Origin: Gammaproteobacteria bacterium
GTDB taxonomy: Bacteria > Pseudomonadota > Gammaproteobacteria > Thiotrichales > Thiotrichaceae
DNA length: 61,292 bases
Direction of reading: 5' to 3'
Assembly (NCBI GenBank): GCA_018822845.1
Contig: JAHJJD010000080.1
Location: forward strand, 1 to 61,292
Shown: positions 14,562 to 24,433 of the stretch, piece by piece
Layout of the letters: every line of letters starts with the position of its first letter
Position numbering within the stretch: the first letter of the stretch is position 1
The notes under the pieces: model-generated
Told to the model about the DNA's origin: nothing
Seen by the model: only the letters and a program-made list of their open reading frames with translations
Database searches by the model: none
Made by a program: the position numbers and the translations under genes

Positions 14562-15170
14562 TCAGGCGGCCTTCTTATCCTTCTTTTTGGCTTTCTTGGC
14601 TACTTTTTGGGCTTTTTTCTTTAGCTTTTTCTCGGCCTTGCGGGCAGCCTTTTTGGCTTCTTTTTCCTGCTTTTTAGCTTTCTTTTTGGCTTTTTTAGCA
14701 ATCTTTTTCAGCTTTTTGATGGCTTTTGGGGAAAGGTCAGGCATTGGAACCAGAGCGGACTCTTCCACCCCGGCAGCGTCATCCTCAAGGGACGGCTCGT
14801 CCATTTCAATTGCTTCCACCGCTTCCGCACTGGTAGCGTCATCCTCAAGGACTGGCTCGTCCGCTTCGATTACTTCCACCGTTTCAGGGGCCTCTTCAGT
14901 TTCCTCGGGAACCGTAGCCAGAACAGGTTCATCTGCCACAACAGGGGGGTCTTCTACTGCCGCTTCAGGGGCCGGGTCTTGTTCGGCGTTCATGATCTCT
15001 TTTGCGCTGGCAATGATCAGAGGAGCAGTGCTTGCCCCAATCCCTGGTACTGCCGCCAGCTCTTCCTCCGACATTTCTGCCAGTTGCTCAATGGTGGTAA
15101 TGCCTTGAGCCGACAGCCGCTCGACGGTTGCAGGGCCTACATACTTAACAGATGCCACATCTTGTGCCAT
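14562..15170 (-). CDS. HhH-domain protein with acidic middle and Lys-rich histone-like tail
   Basis: This 202-residue protein has three clear parts. Residues 1-60 form a helix-hairpin-helix DNA-binding-type domain (VKYVGPATVERL and VPGIGASTAPLI). Residues about 65-145 are strongly acidic and contain an imperfect duplication (VIEADEPVLEDDA, then AIEMDEPSLEDDA). The last 55 residues are more than half lysine with alanine spacers (KKAKKKAKK, KKLKKKAQK), like the tail of bacterial histone H1-like proteins. A role as a nucleoid or DNA-damage-associated protein is inference. I recognise no named family for the whole. It has AAAGGAGA upstream of the ATG and is followed immediately by the DUF3293 gene. 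Confidence 0.65.
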   Translation of the reverse strand: MAQDVASVKYVGPATVERLSAQGITTIEQLAEMSEEELAAVPGIGASTAPLIIASAKEIMNAEQDPAPEAAVEDPPVVADEPVLATVPEETEEAPETVEVIEADEPVLEDDATSAEAVEAIEMDEPSLEDDAAGVEESALVPMPDLSPKAIKKLKKIAKKAKKKAKKQEKEAKKAARKAEKKLKKKAQKVAKKAKKKDKKAA

Positions 15171-15277
15171 ATCAGGTTCTCCTTTCTGTTTTTTGTTGCA
15201 AATTCATTACGTTTTAACGAAATGGTAACATTGGAGTCGCCAGATTTGATGACAAATTTGTATATTTTTTAATCTAT

Positions 15278-16966
15278 TTAATAATTCTGTAACAATGTTT
15301 TCCATAAACCACCGCCTGAAACCTCTTCACCGGTCAACAGGTAGTGCAAAACGTTTTCATTCTGGGTCGCCCATTCCATTTCCCGATGGACAGGGTAGGC
15401 AGCACACATCAGCAGGCGGTCGCTGACTTCGAGTATTTGCTGCCCATCCGGCAACAGGTTAGTTTCACCATCGCGCTTGAGCAGGAGCGGGATTACCGGC
15501 AACTGTTCATCCCGCTCGCGTGGGTCACGCATCAGGTCAAACAGGCTGACCGCGTGTTTAAGGCAAGACTTATACAGTGCAGGCGTGCGCCCCCTGGTTA
15601 TCCTGATTTCCCACAGATAAGGTACCTCGTCGGTCGAAACGCCCAGAATGCGGCTGATCAGGCCGTTTGCCCAGGCATTGTCCTGAGTACGCGCTGTGGT
15701 CAGAAAATCACTGATCAACGGCGTGCGCAGCAAAGCAAAAATCTTGTGCGCAATCACGTCGCCGCGTTTCATGATCAGTTGGAAACCGGCCTTCTCGAAA
15801 ATAATGCCATTTTCCTGCCGGTTTTGGCGTGCCACCATGAAGATATCCGGGTTCAGTTCACGCACCGTCATCAGTATGGAAAGGTTATTGGCATCATCAC
15901 TGGAACCCGCAATAACACCCGCCGCCTTTTCCACACCGGCTTGCCGCAGGGTGGAAGCATCCGTCCCCGACCCCTTGATCGTGCCAGGCGGTGCATTCTG
16001 GGCGGCTGGGTCAGGTTCGATGATATGCATGTCGATTCCGGCATGTTCCAGATAGTGCTGCAACGCCTTGCCAAAACGGCCATACCCACACAGCACCCAG
16101 TGCCCGTATTCCGGAAACAGCGGTTCGTGCAGGGGTTCATGCGGGATGCCCGTCATCCAGGTGTAAAGGGTGTACATGCCGGGGGAATGCAGCGCCATGG
16201 CCAGCCGACCGGCAAATGTTTCAAACGGGTTGATGACTTCGTTCTTGCCGAAGGAAAGGATGTTGGCAGCCGCTTCGGGAGACTCCGCACGCGCCAGCAC
16301 CCGCAAATCCGGGTTCAGCAAATGGGCGGTAAGGGCAACCATCAGGTTGGTCTTATCCACATCCGTCAAGGCGATAACCCCCTTGCAGTAGGGGCTGGTA
16401 ATACCGGCCATCTGCAAAACTGCCGGAACGCCCGCATCCCCCACCAATCCCAGCGGACGGCGCAGGTAATCACTCAACTCCAGCTCATTGATGCGGTTTT
16501 CATCGCAATCAACCACCACCGACTTGACGCCCACGTCAGCCAGCGCCTTTACCAGGATTGAGCCGGTATCCCCGTACCCGCACACCAGATAAAACGGGGT
16601 ACGTAAACTCCGCACCGAACGCCCGAAAGCATATTCCGCCCGCAAACGTTTAAATGCAGGATCCTGCAATACCGCCAGCAACGCACCAATGCTGTACAGC
16701 CAGCCAATGACTGTCAGGTATATGACCACCAGCGTCCACATGCGCTGCGCGTCGGTAAACGTATACGGAATTTCCCCGAAACCGATGGTGGAAGCCGTGT
16801 AACTGACGAAATAGAAGGCGTGGAAAAACGACGTATGCCACACATTCCCGTCGTTGTCCTGCCCAGGAATCAGGACAAAACCGAGAATGGAAACAGCATA
16901 GATCAGGATCAGGCTAATGATCGGGGTACGCAGCCGCCGCAGCAGGATGTAGAAGATGTCAGGCAT
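15278..16966 (-). CDS. Potassium channel protein with two RCK/TrkA-N domains
   Basis: This 562-residue inner-membrane channel has a first membrane helix at about 12-33, a pore helix and selectivity filter TIGFGE (about 60-65), and a second membrane helix at about 72-95. The filter keeps the GFG form of potassium channels. Two cytoplasmic nucleotide-binding RCK domains follow: the first has a loop CGYGDTGSILVKAL near 128, and the second CGYGRFGKALQHYLE near 290. Both are GxGxxG-type. A further C-terminal extension includes TrkA-C-like sequence. It lies 16 bases after the DUF6394-like gene and forms the end of the phoH-lnt transcription run. Confidence 0.85.
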   Translation of the reverse strand: MPDIFYILLRRLRTPIISLILIYAVSILGFVLIPGQDNDGNVWHTSFFHAFYFVSYTASTIGFGEIPYTFTDAQRMWTLVVIYLTVIGWLYSIGALLAVLQDPAFKRLRAEYAFGRSVRSLRTPFYLVCGYGDTGSILVKALADVGVKSVVVDCDENRINELELSDYLRRPLGLVGDAGVPAVLQMAGITSPYCKGVIALTDVDKTNLMVALTAHLLNPDLRVLARAESPEAAANILSFGKNEVINPFETFAGRLAMALHSPGMYTLYTWMTGIPHEPLHEPLFPEYGHWVLCGYGRFGKALQHYLEHAGIDMHIIEPDPAAQNAPPGTIKGSGTDASTLRQAGVEKAAGVIAGSSDDANNLSILMTVRELNPDIFMVARQNRQENGIIFEKAGFQLIMKRGDVIAHKIFALLRTPLISDFLTTARTQDNAWANGLISRILGVSTDEVPYLWEIRITRGRTPALYKSCLKHAVSLFDLMRDPRERDEQLPVIPLLLKRDGETNLLPDGQQILEVSDRLLMCAAYPVHREMEWATQNENVLHYLLTGEEVSGGGLWKTLLQNY

Positions 16967-16982
16967 CTGCGCCGTCCCCCGC

Positions 16983-17366
16983 CTAACGGCGCACGGTCAT
17001 GGTTTCCGCCACCAGCAGAATGACCGAAATGATATTGGCCAGCAAAGCCCCCCCGGAAAAAGACACAATAGCCACCGCTGCTTCCGTATTTATACCTGAC
17101 GCCCCTGCATGTTCCGCATAGCCCCAGATCACCGCTGCCACGATCAACTGCAAATCAGCCACCAGACTGGTCGCCAGAAAAATGGCTCCCAGATGCGTCC
17201 GGTCGCCGAATTTCAACACTGTCGCAATCAGGCTGACCACCAGCGCGGCAAACAGCTCATAGACATTGTGGTGGGTAATATCGTCAATTTCTCCGATGAA
17301 AAAGCCGAAGTTGAGCGTCAGCGCCAAAACGATAAAGAAACCAAATATGACTTTTTCTGAATTCAT
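16983..17366 (-). CDS. Small four-helix membrane protein, DUF6394-like
   Basis: This 127-residue protein has four predicted membrane helices (about 5-25, 36-52, 60-82 and 92-122) joined by short loops. The loop HHNVYELFAALVVSLIATVLKFGDRTHLGA is distinctive, cited here by its ends HHNVYELF and FGDRTHLGA. I associate it with the DUF6394 family, which is from memory and not certain. Its position 16 bases before a potassium channel gene suggests an accessory or modulating role for that channel. It starts 12 bases after lnt ends. Confidence 0.6.
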   Translation of the reverse strand: MNSEKVIFGFFIVLALTLNFGFFIGEIDDITHHNVYELFAALVVSLIATVLKFGDRTHLGAIFLATSLVADLQLIVAAVIWGYAEHAGASGINTEAAVAIVSFSGGALLANIISVILLVAETMTVRR

Positions 17367-17378
17367 GGAGTGCGATCC

Positions 17379-18929
17379 TCAGTAAAACTTGCCGCGCATC
17401 AAAACCAAAGGAACCACAAGCATAGCCAACATCAACGGGATAATCAGCCAGTTGCCCATCTTCACATACGGCGTTGCGCCACTCATAGGCACGGCATAAC
17501 CGGAAATGGCGACAGCCTTATACTGCGGGCCAGTGGTCATCACCTTGCCTTTTTCATTGATGATAGCGCTGACACCGTTATTGGTGGCCCGCAACAGGAA
17601 ACGCCCGGTTTCCAGCGCCCGCATCCGCGCCAGTTCGGCATGTTGGGCAGGCTCAATGGAACCGGTAAACCAGCCATCATTGCTGACATTCACCAGCATG
17701 GTGGCCTCTGGCAAACCGGCAATCATTTCCTCACCATAGGCGTCTTCGTAACAGACCGACATGCGCATCGGCTGGCCCGCCACCATCAGGGTGTTGGTTC
17801 CTGTCCACTGCGTTATATTGTCATACGGCAGCCTGACAATGTTTTCCAGAAAACGCAGGTATTTGAGGAACGGAATGTATTCGCTGAATGGCACACGATG
17901 CTGCTTGCCATATACACCCTCAGCCGTTTGCAGGGATTTTTCCACATCATAACCATCGCCCAGTGCCATGATCGCGTTGAACACCTGATTCTGCTCACGA
18001 TTGAAATAGAAACCGCCTACCAGCAGGTCTGCCCTGGCCTCCCGCGACCATTCCTGTAATGGCAGCAATACATCATCTTTGGAAAAATGGTAGAAATCAG
18101 GCAGCGCCGTTTCCGGCCAGATCACCAGATGGGAACGTTCCACATCCGGGAATCGGTCGGCATCCATCAAATCCAGATATGCCTGGATATTGGCGACACG
18201 GTATTCCGGAACCCATTTTTTATCCTGCCCGACATTGCCTTGCAGCATGCTGACATAGAGCGGCTCGCCCGCTGGTTGCGTCCAGTTGATTTGCGCCAGC
18301 CCCAAACCGCCCAGGGTAGTCACGACCGCCAGCACACCTGCGATGATGCGTTCCCGCATGGAACCCACTACCAGCAGCACCAGCACGCCCGCGCCTAAGG
18401 CCACCAGCCAGCTAACACCCAGCACGCCGGTAATGGGTGCATAAGCCGCCAGCCAGGTGTCAATTTGCGTGTTGCCCAGCAGTAACCATGGAAACCCCGT
18501 CAGGAACCAGCCCCGCAACCATTCCGTCAGCGTCCACACGGCAGGAAACACCAGCAACAGTTTCATACTGACCGGCAAGTGATCAAAGCGGGATACCAGC
18601 CAGCCGAACACCAGCAGGAACAGCGCCATCACCAGCACGAACAGCAGCACCATGAAGGCTGCGATCAGGCTGTTTGCGCCCCCGAAGAAATGGATGCTGA
18701 CATAAATCCAGTGCGCGCCCCCGGCAAACAGGCCAACCCCGAAAACCCACGCAAGCTTCAAACGTTGCTTTACCGGCATGGATTTGAGGTTCAGCCAGAA
18801 AAGCACTGCCAGAGCCAACCATGCCAAGGGGCGCAACTCAAATGGCGCAAAGGCAAGCGCCATGGATGCACCTGCCAGCAAGGCCAGCAGGTAATCGAAT
18901 TTGCTCAGGGAATCACGAAAAGACAGCAT
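17379..18929 (-). CDS. lnt: Apolipoprotein N-acyltransferase
   Basis: This 516-residue inner-membrane enzyme adds the third acyl chain to lipoproteins. The N-terminal half has six or so membrane helices. The C-terminal nitrilase-fold domain shows the catalytic triad: Glu in IWPETALPDF (about 278), Lys in YGKQHRVPFSEY (about 345) and Cys in SVCYEDAYGEE (about 397). Length and order match the family. It sits 33 bases after corC, as in E. coli, where corC (ybeX) precedes lnt. Confidence 0.96.
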   Translation of the reverse strand: MLSFRDSLSKFDYLLALLAGASMALAFAPFELRPLAWLALAVLFWLNLKSMPVKQRLKLAWVFGVGLFAGGAHWIYVSIHFFGGANSLIAAFMVLLFVLVMALFLLVFGWLVSRFDHLPVSMKLLLVFPAVWTLTEWLRGWFLTGFPWLLLGNTQIDTWLAAYAPITGVLGVSWLVALGAGVLVLLVVGSMRERIIAGVLAVVTTLGGLGLAQINWTQPAGEPLYVSMLQGNVGQDKKWVPEYRVANIQAYLDLMDADRFPDVERSHLVIWPETALPDFYHFSKDDVLLPLQEWSREARADLLVGGFYFNREQNQVFNAIMALGDGYDVEKSLQTAEGVYGKQHRVPFSEYIPFLKYLRFLENIVRLPYDNITQWTGTNTLMVAGQPMRMSVCYEDAYGEEMIAGLPEATMLVNVSNDGWFTGSIEPAQHAELARMRALETGRFLLRATNNGVSAIINEKGKVMTTGPQYKAVAISGYAVPMSGATPYVKMGNWLIIPLMLAMLVVPLVLMRGKFY

Positions 18930-18962
18930 GAACCTACATCCGGCTGGGTAAAATGCCGCAGA

Positions 18963-19835
18963 TTATAGCGCAGCTGTTTGCTCCGAGATATGACAATCAG
19001 AATACGGCAAAACTTCCAGTAACAGGATGCGGCGGTTATCGCTACGCAGTACCCGGAACAGCCAGCCATCCAGTACCACTTCTTCACCCTGACGCGGAAT
19101 CTTGCCCATTTCGTTGATCACGATGCCCGCAATGGTATCGAATTCATCATCAGGAAAACGGGCACCAACCACCTCATTGAATTCTTCGACAGGCGTTATG
19201 GCCTGCACGATGTAGCGGTTGTCATCCTGCGGAGAGATATTCGTACTGACATCTTCCTCATCATCGTGTTCATCCACGATGTCGCCGACAATCTGCTCCA
19301 GCACATCCTCAAAGGTCACGATGCCTGATATGCGCGAATACTCATCAATCACCACCGCCATGTGGTTACGGGTATTGCGGAATTCTGCCAGCAGCTTGTT
19401 GAGACGCTGGCTTTCAGGAATGATCAATGCCGGGCGGATAATGTCATCAATGTCGAAAGCATCTTCACGCCCGATATATTTGAGCAGGTCTTTGGCAAGT
19501 AAAACACCGATCAGATCATCATGGCTCTCATCGATTACCGGGTAGCGTGAGTGCTCGGTTTCGGCGATCCGTTGCAGAATTTCGCTAAACTCATCTTCGT
19601 GGTAAATGAAATTGATCTGGGAACGTGGAATCATGATGTCACGCACCTGAAGTGCGCCAAATTCCAGTACGCCTTGCAGCATGCCGACCGTTTCACCGGG
19701 TAACAGGTTTCTTTCATTTGCCCGTTGCAGGTCGTCCATCAGGTCTTCCCGGCTTTGGGAAGTGAGGTCGAATTTTTCTATTAGCCATTGTTTCCATCGC
19801 GGTCGAGGTCGCGAGTCACCTGCGTCAGTATTCAT
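18963..19835 (-). CDS. corC: CorC/YbeX CBS-domain protein
   Basis: This 290-residue cytoplasmic protein has two CBS domains (from about 70, starting VRDIMIPRSQI, and about 130-190, ending SGIVTFEDVLEQIVGDI) and a C-terminal transporter-associated domain (about 205-280). The family is linked to magnesium/cobalt efflux and, as YbeX, to ribosome metabolism. Its ATG overlaps the last base of ybeY (19835), so translation is coupled. Confidence 0.92.
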   Translation of the reverse strand: MNTDAGDSRPRPRWKQWLIEKFDLTSQSREDLMDDLQRANERNLLPGETVGMLQGVLEFGALQVRDIMIPRSQINFIYHEDEFSEILQRIAETEHSRYPVIDESHDDLIGVLLAKDLLKYIGREDAFDIDDIIRPALIIPESQRLNKLLAEFRNTRNHMAVVIDEYSRISGIVTFEDVLEQIVGDIVDEHDDEEDVSTNISPQDDNRYIVQAITPVEEFNEVVGARFPDDEFDTIAGIVINEMGKIPRQGEEVVLDGWLFRVLRSDNRRILLLEVLPYSDCHISEQTAAL

Positions 19836-20308
19836 TATTCCTCTGAAGGTAATTGATAAGGATCGGGAAAACCGAGTTTCCCCAGAATGCCGGTTTCGAG
19901 ACTTTCCATCCCGGCAGCTTCGTCATCGCTTATATGATCATAGCCCTGCAAATGCAACAAGCCATGTATCAGCAAATGTGCCCAGTGTTGCCCCGTGGTT
20001 TTTCCCTGTTCCATTGCTTCGCGTTCCATGACGGGCAGGCAGATAACCAGATCACCGAGGTAATTGGCCTCATCGTCTTCCAGCGGCATGGGCGGCGGGT
20101 CATAAGGGAAAGACAGGACATTGGTCGGGTAATCTTTCCCCCGGTAATCGCGATTGAGAGTGCGGCTTTCCTCCTCACCCACGATGCGCACGACGACGCC
20201 TGCCTCACCCTCACCCTGCCAAGCTGCCTGCGCCCAGTGCAACAGCTCTGATTCAGCAGGGATGGTGGTGTATTCTTCAGGATTCTGTATGTCGAGCAGC
20301 AGCGTCAT
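19835..20308 (-). CDS. ybeY: Endoribonuclease YbeY
   Basis: This 157-residue metal-dependent endoribonuclease acts in 16S rRNA 3'-end maturation and ribosome quality control. The zinc site H-x3-H-x5-H is seen as HGLLHLQGYDH (about 115-125). The family region TLNRDYRGKDYPTNVLSFPY is present, cited here as LNRDYRGKDYPTNVLSFP. The start at 20308 (MTLLLDIQ) is chosen by family fit. It overlaps the 3' end of phoH by 32 bases, and an upstream start would add an unrelated Trp/Cys-rich stretch read from phoH in another frame. Confidence 0.93.
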   Translation of the reverse strand: MTLLLDIQNPEEYTTIPAESELLHWAQAAWQGEGEAGVVVRIVGEEESRTLNRDYRGKDYPTNVLSFPYDPPPMPLEDDEANYLGDLVICLPVMEREAMEQGKTTGQHWAHLLIHGLLHLQGYDHISDDEAAGMESLETGILGKLGFPDPYQLPSEE

Positions 20309-21278
20309 GACTGTCGTATGCCTCCACGATTTTCTGCACCAGCTTGTGTCGCACCACATCCCGCCCGGTGAAATAGTTGAAACTGATACCTTTTACCCCA
20401 TCCAGGATTTCCACCGCCTGCTTCAGGCCGGAACGCTGGTGGCGAGGCAGGTCAATCTGGGTAACGTCACCAGTAATGACAGCGGAAGAGCCGAAGCCCA
20501 GCCGGGTCAGGAACATTTTCATCTGTTCAGTGGTGGTATTCTGCGCTTCGTCCAGCAGGATGAAAGCGTCGTTCAGGGTGCGGCCACGCATGTAAGCCAG
20601 CGGCGCAACCTCGATGACATTGCGCTCAATCAGCTTATTGACCTTTTCGATACCCAGCATTTCAAACAAGGCGTCATACATCGGGCGCAGATACGGGTCG
20701 ATTTTCTGTGACAGGTCACCGGGCAGGAAGCCAAGACGCTCCCCCGCCTCCACCGCCGGGCGCACCAGCACCAGACGGCGCACTTCGTCACGTTCCAGCG
20801 CTTCCACCGCACAGGCAACTGCCAGCCAGGTCTTGCCGGTTCCGGCAGGGCCTACGCCAAATGTTACATCGTGGGTGCGGATATTCTGTATGTACTGGCT
20901 CTGCATCATCCCCTTGGGCTTGATAAAGCCGCGCCGGGTGCGAATACGTACATCATCGTGGGTATTGGCCTGTACCTTGTCCAGGTTGGCTTCCTGCAAA
21001 AACAGGTGGATGCTTTCCGGATCAAGCACACTGTCAACAGTCTCGCGGTAAAGGCCCTGCAACAGGTTGATGCCTAACTGCGCTGATACAGGGTTACCCG
21101 TAATCTGGAACAGATTGCCCCGGTTACTGATTTCCACCCCCAGACGTTTCTCCAGTTGACGCAAATGTTGATCAAACTGGCCACACAGGTTCATGAGGCG
21201 GGCGGTATCGGCAGGTTCAAGTTCGAACTGGACGGTGTGCCTGTCACTATCGGTCGCAGCAGTATTCAAGGTACTCAA
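20277..21278 (-). CDS. ybeZ: PhoH-like ATPase YbeZ
   Basis: This 333-residue PhoH-family ATPase partners YbeY in RNA metabolism. An N-terminal KH-like region (about 20-100) precedes the ATPase domain, with Walker A GPAGTGKTWLA near 143 and Walker B FILLDEAQNTT near 243. The sequence TRLGFGSSAVITGDVTQIDLP is typical of the family, cited here as GSSAVITGDVTQIDLP. It is the first visible gene of the phoH-ybeY-corC-lnt run. The usual miaB neighbour is absent. Confidence 0.94.
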   Translation of the reverse strand: MSTLNTAATDSDRHTVQFELEPADTARLMNLCGQFDQHLRQLEKRLGVEISNRGNLFQITGNPVSAQLGINLLQGLYRETVDSVLDPESIHLFLQEANLDKVQANTHDDVRIRTRRGFIKPKGMMQSQYIQNIRTHDVTFGVGPAGTGKTWLAVACAVEALERDEVRRLVLVRPAVEAGERLGFLPGDLSQKIDPYLRPMYDALFEMLGIEKVNKLIERNVIEVAPLAYMRGRTLNDAFILLDEAQNTTTEQMKMFLTRLGFGSSAVITGDVTQIDLPRHQRSGLKQAVEILDGVKGISFNYFTGRDVVRHKLVQKIVEAYDSHDAAARHTES

Positions 21279-21460
21279 TGAGTGGGGGTAATTTTGTAAG
21301 TTTAAGTAAATGAAAGTATATCGATACGCTCAGGCAGGTTCAACAGTCCCGACAAATGGTAAAGAATTCAGCTTTTCCTTATGGTAAGCTTTTCACCCGA
21401 TGAAGAAAAAAATAATAGACATCCTGTTCATCTGAAAAAGACAGGAGGGGGATCCGCAGC
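21279..21460. other. Divergent intergenic region between ybeZ and the FIST gene
   Basis: The 182 bases are AT-rich and hold no gene. They must contain promoters for both directions. A good ribosome-binding site (AGGAGG at about 21444-21449) precedes the FIST start. I see no convincing -35/-10 pair or operator. Confidence 0.5.
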
Positions 21461-22603
21461 ATGCAGGTTGTATTGACCTTTTTCACTGAAGCGACTGGCT
21501 GGCATAAGCCTTTACCCGATCTGGATTCACCCAGGACTTTGGTACTTGTATTTGGCCAAGCGGAAAGTCGCCATTATCAGGCTGCTCTTGATGAGCTGAT
21601 AACCAAATATCCGACTTCGCTTATGGCAGGATGCTCCACCGTTGCCGGTATTTTTGATGACTACCTGATGGAAGATGCCCTGGTAGTCGGCATCATTCAT
21701 TTCCATACCACCCGATTGACGCTGGTCTCCCGTGAAATTCATGCTTCAGCCGAATCCTGGCAGGCAGGCAAAAACATTGCCGAGAACCTTTACGCACCTG
21801 ACCTGAAAGGCGTACTCATACTGTCTGACGGATTAAACACCAATGGGACGGAACTGGCACGCGGCCTTGCATCCGCCCTCCCCGCCAATGTCATGGTGGC
21901 GGGAGGACTGGCCAGTGACCCGATGGAATTCAAGCATACCTGGATCTTGCACAAAGGCGCACCAGCCACCCATATGGTCTGTGGTGTCGGCTTTTATGGC
22001 GAACAGATATATTTTGCTACCCAGGCCAAAGATGGCTGGCGTCCCTTCGGCCCTGAGCGCACGATCACCAAATCTGCTGGCAATATCCTGTACGAAATTG
22101 ACCAGCAGCCTGCACTTGAACTGTACAAGGAGTATCTTGGCGACCATGCTGCCGGGCTGCCAGCAACCGCCCTGCACTTTCCGCTCGCGATTTGGGGTGA
22201 AAGCAAGGAACACTATCTGGTGCGCACCATTCTCGGCATTGATGAAAGTGCCAACTCGCTGATATTCGCAGGCGACATTCCCAAGGACAGCAAAACCCAG
22301 TTGATGTATGGCAGTTTCGACAATCTGGTGGAAGGCGCAGAAATAGCCTCCCGCATCCTGACGGACAAGCTGCCCGAAGCCAGCCAGCCAGTTCTGGCCC
22401 TTGCCATCAGTTGCGCAGGCCGCAAACTGGTCATGCAAGAAGATACCGATCAGGAACTTGAGGCAACCCTCGAAAATCTGCCGCCGGACAGCAGGCAAAT
22501 CGGCTTTTACTCCTTTGGTGAACTGGCCCCCTCCTTCCCTGGAGAAGGTTGCAGTTTACACAATGAAACCATGACCATAACGGTGATTTATGAAGGAAGT
22601 TAA
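21461..22603 (+). CDS. FIST N/C domain sensory protein
   Basis: This 380-residue soluble protein matches the FIST family. The FIST_N part (about 20-215) includes LVLVFGQAE, a LMAGCSTVAGIF segment and LILSDGLNTNG. The FIST_C part (about 225-365) ends with QIGFYSFGELAP. FIST domains are thought to bind small ligands such as amino acids and usually pass the signal to a partner kinase or cyclase. The next gene, a hybrid kinase without its own sensor domain, overlaps this one by 14 bases, making a two-component sensor-kinase pair likely. There is no signal peptide. Confidence 0.88.
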   Translation: MQVVLTFFTEATGWHKPLPDLDSPRTLVLVFGQAESRHYQAALDELITKYPTSLMAGCSTVAGIFDDYLMEDALVVGIIHFHTTRLTLVSREIHASAESWQAGKNIAENLYAPDLKGVLILSDGLNTNGTELARGLASALPANVMVAGGLASDPMEFKHTWILHKGAPATHMVCGVGFYGEQIYFATQAKDGWRPFGPERTITKSAGNILYEIDQQPALELYKEYLGDHAAGLPATALHFPLAIWGESKEHYLVRTILGIDESANSLIFAGDIPKDSKTQLMYGSFDNLVEGAEIASRILTDKLPEASQPVLALAISCAGRKLVMQEDTDQELEATLENLPPDSRQIGFYSFGELAPSFPGEGCSLHNETMTITVIYEGS

Positions 22604-24422
22604 CCCTTTGCACCGCCGCCTTGAAAAGCAGCTCAAACGAACTGGCCTCATCCGCAGCGGCCTGCCTGACGACCTTGGCAAATGGCAGGACTTCCTGCAT
22701 CTGGTTGACCGTTCTTACACCGGCACCAGTGACGCCCAATACCTGCTGGAACGTTCGCTGGAAGTGTCTTCGCAGGAAATGCGCAAGCTCTACGAAGACC
22801 TGAAAGCCGAAACCGAACAGCGTATCGACGCCCTGCACAAGTCCGAACAGAAAACCCGCTTCATGGCCAACATGAGTCATGAATTGCGCACACCGATTCA
22901 TGGCATCCTCGGCTCGCTTGAAATCGTCAAGGGCACCGACCTGGATGGGCGGCAGAAACTGTTTGTCGACACCGCTTACGCCTCCTGCGAAGTGATGCTC
23001 GACATCATCAACAACATCCTCGACTTCTCCAAGCTGAAAGCAGGCGGTATTGAGCTCGAAATCATTGAATTCTCCCCGCGCGAACTGGTGGAAAGCATCA
23101 GCGGCATCATGTCCACCATGGCACAGGAAAAAAACCTCGAAGTCCAGTGTTACATTCCCGAAGAAATCCCCGCACGGGTCAAGGGCGACCCTGCCCGCCT
23201 GCGGCAAATGCTGATGAACCTGATTGGCAACGCCGTCAAGTTCACTGAACGGGGTGAAGTTTACACCGGACTGGATCTGCGCGAAGTCAAGGGGGAGAAC
23301 GCCTTGTTACGCTTCGAAGTGCGCGACACGGGCATCGGCATTCCCCAGGCCATGCAAAAAAGCATATTTGAATCTTTCGTACAAGTGGATGCCTCCATCA
23401 ACCGCCGCTACGGCGGAACCGGTCTGGGTCTGACCATCGTGCGTGAATTCGCTGAAATGATGGGCGGCAAAGTCGGTCTGGCCAGCACGCCGGGGCAAGG
23501 CAGCACCTTCTGGTTTGAAATCCCCGTTCCCATTGTCGAAAACAGCCATCTCGACAACCCCCACCAGCATCTGGAAGGCTATCGGGTCATGGTGGTGGAC
23601 GATAACGAAACCAATCGCCGGATTCTGGAAAACTACCTGCACGCATGGAAAGCCGAAGCCGTTATCGTCAGCAACGGGCACGATGCCCTGCACAAACTGG
23701 AAGAATCCCTGCATAGCGGCAAGCCATTCGACATACTGCTGCTGGACTGGTTCATGCCGCAAATGGACGGCATTGCCCTGGCAAAGGCCATCCGCTCTGA
23801 CGAACGCCATAACCAGACACCGATTGTCATGCTGACTTCCTACGGCATTTCACAGGAAAAACAGCAACAGGCAGGCGTACAGGCAGCCGTTACCAAACCG
23901 GTACGTTCCGTTACACTGCGTGATGTGCTGGCCGACACCTTGCGCAGGCATGGCTCTCCCAAACATAACCAGCAAAATCAAAATCAGGCTGCCCCCGTAA
24001 TCGCAAAGCCAGCACCCAAAGAGCTCCCCCCAGCCCTGTTACTGGCGGAAGACAACCCGGTCAACTCCCTGATTGCCATTACCATGCTGGAAAAAATCAA
24101 CATTCAGGTTGATCACGTCACCACTGGCAAACTCGCCCTCAAAGCCATCCGTACCCGCCCCTACAAGCTGGTGCTGATGGACATCAACATGCCGGAAATG
24201 GATGGCTACACCGCCACCCGTTACATCCGCAAATGGGAAAAGGAAGGTATCCTCAAAGGCCGCACGCCCGTCATTGCCATGACGGCCAACGCCCTCAAAG
24301 GCGACAAGGAAAAATGCATGAGCGTGGGCATGGATGATTACCTGCCCAAACCGGTCAAGCAGGATGAATTACTGGCCATGGTAGAGCACTGGCTGGAAGA
24401 AACTACAATGGCGGCTTCCTAG
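22590..24422 (+). CDS. Soluble hybrid histidine kinase with two receiver domains
   Basis: This 610-residue protein has no membrane segment or recognisable sensor domain. A short N-terminal helical region (1-85) leads to the dimerisation/phosphoacceptor helix [15 protein letters not shown] (His at about 97). The ATPase follows with N-box [13 protein letters not shown]1 DTGIGIP and G2 GGTGLGL. Two receiver domains follow: the first has Asp in [12 protein letters not shown] (about 385) and the second Asp in [12 protein letters not shown] (about 528). There is no Hpt domain, so phosphate must leave through another protein. Overlap with the FIST gene suggests FIST supplies the input. Confidence 0.9.
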   Translation: MKEVNPLHRRLEKQLKRTGLIRSGLPDDLGKWQDFLHLVDRSYTGTSDAQYLLERSLEVSSQEMRKLYEDLKAETEQRIDALHKSEQKTRFMANMSHELRTPIHGILGSLEIVKGTDLDGRQKLFVDTAYASCEVMLDIINNILDFSKLKAGGIELEIIEFSPRELVESISGIMSTMAQEKNLEVQCYIPEEIPARVKGDPARLRQMLMNLIGNAVKFTERGEVYTGLDLREVKGENALLRFEVRDTGIGIPQAMQKSIFESFVQVDASINRRYGGTGLGLTIVREFAEMMGGKVGLASTPGQGSTFWFEIPVPIVENSHLDNPHQHLEGYRVMVVDDNETNRRILENYLHAWKAEAVIVSNGHDALHKLEESLHSGKPFDILLLDWFMPQMDGIALAKAIRSDERHNQTPIVMLTSYGISQEKQQQAGVQAAVTKPVRSVTLRDVLADTLRRHGSPKHNQQNQNQAAPVIAKPAPKELPPALLLAEDNPVNSLIAITMLEKINIQVDHVTTGKLALKAIRTRPYKLVLMDINMPEMDGYTATRYIRKWEKEGILKGRTPVIAMTANALKGDKEKCMSVGMDDYLPKPVKQDELLAMVEHWLEETTMAAS

Positions 24423-24433
24423 AGCAGGATATT

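Noticed and set aside
15344-16561. Plus-strand frame opposite the K+ channel gene (405 codons)
   Set aside because: Shadow; the opposite strand has an intact pore and RCK motifs.
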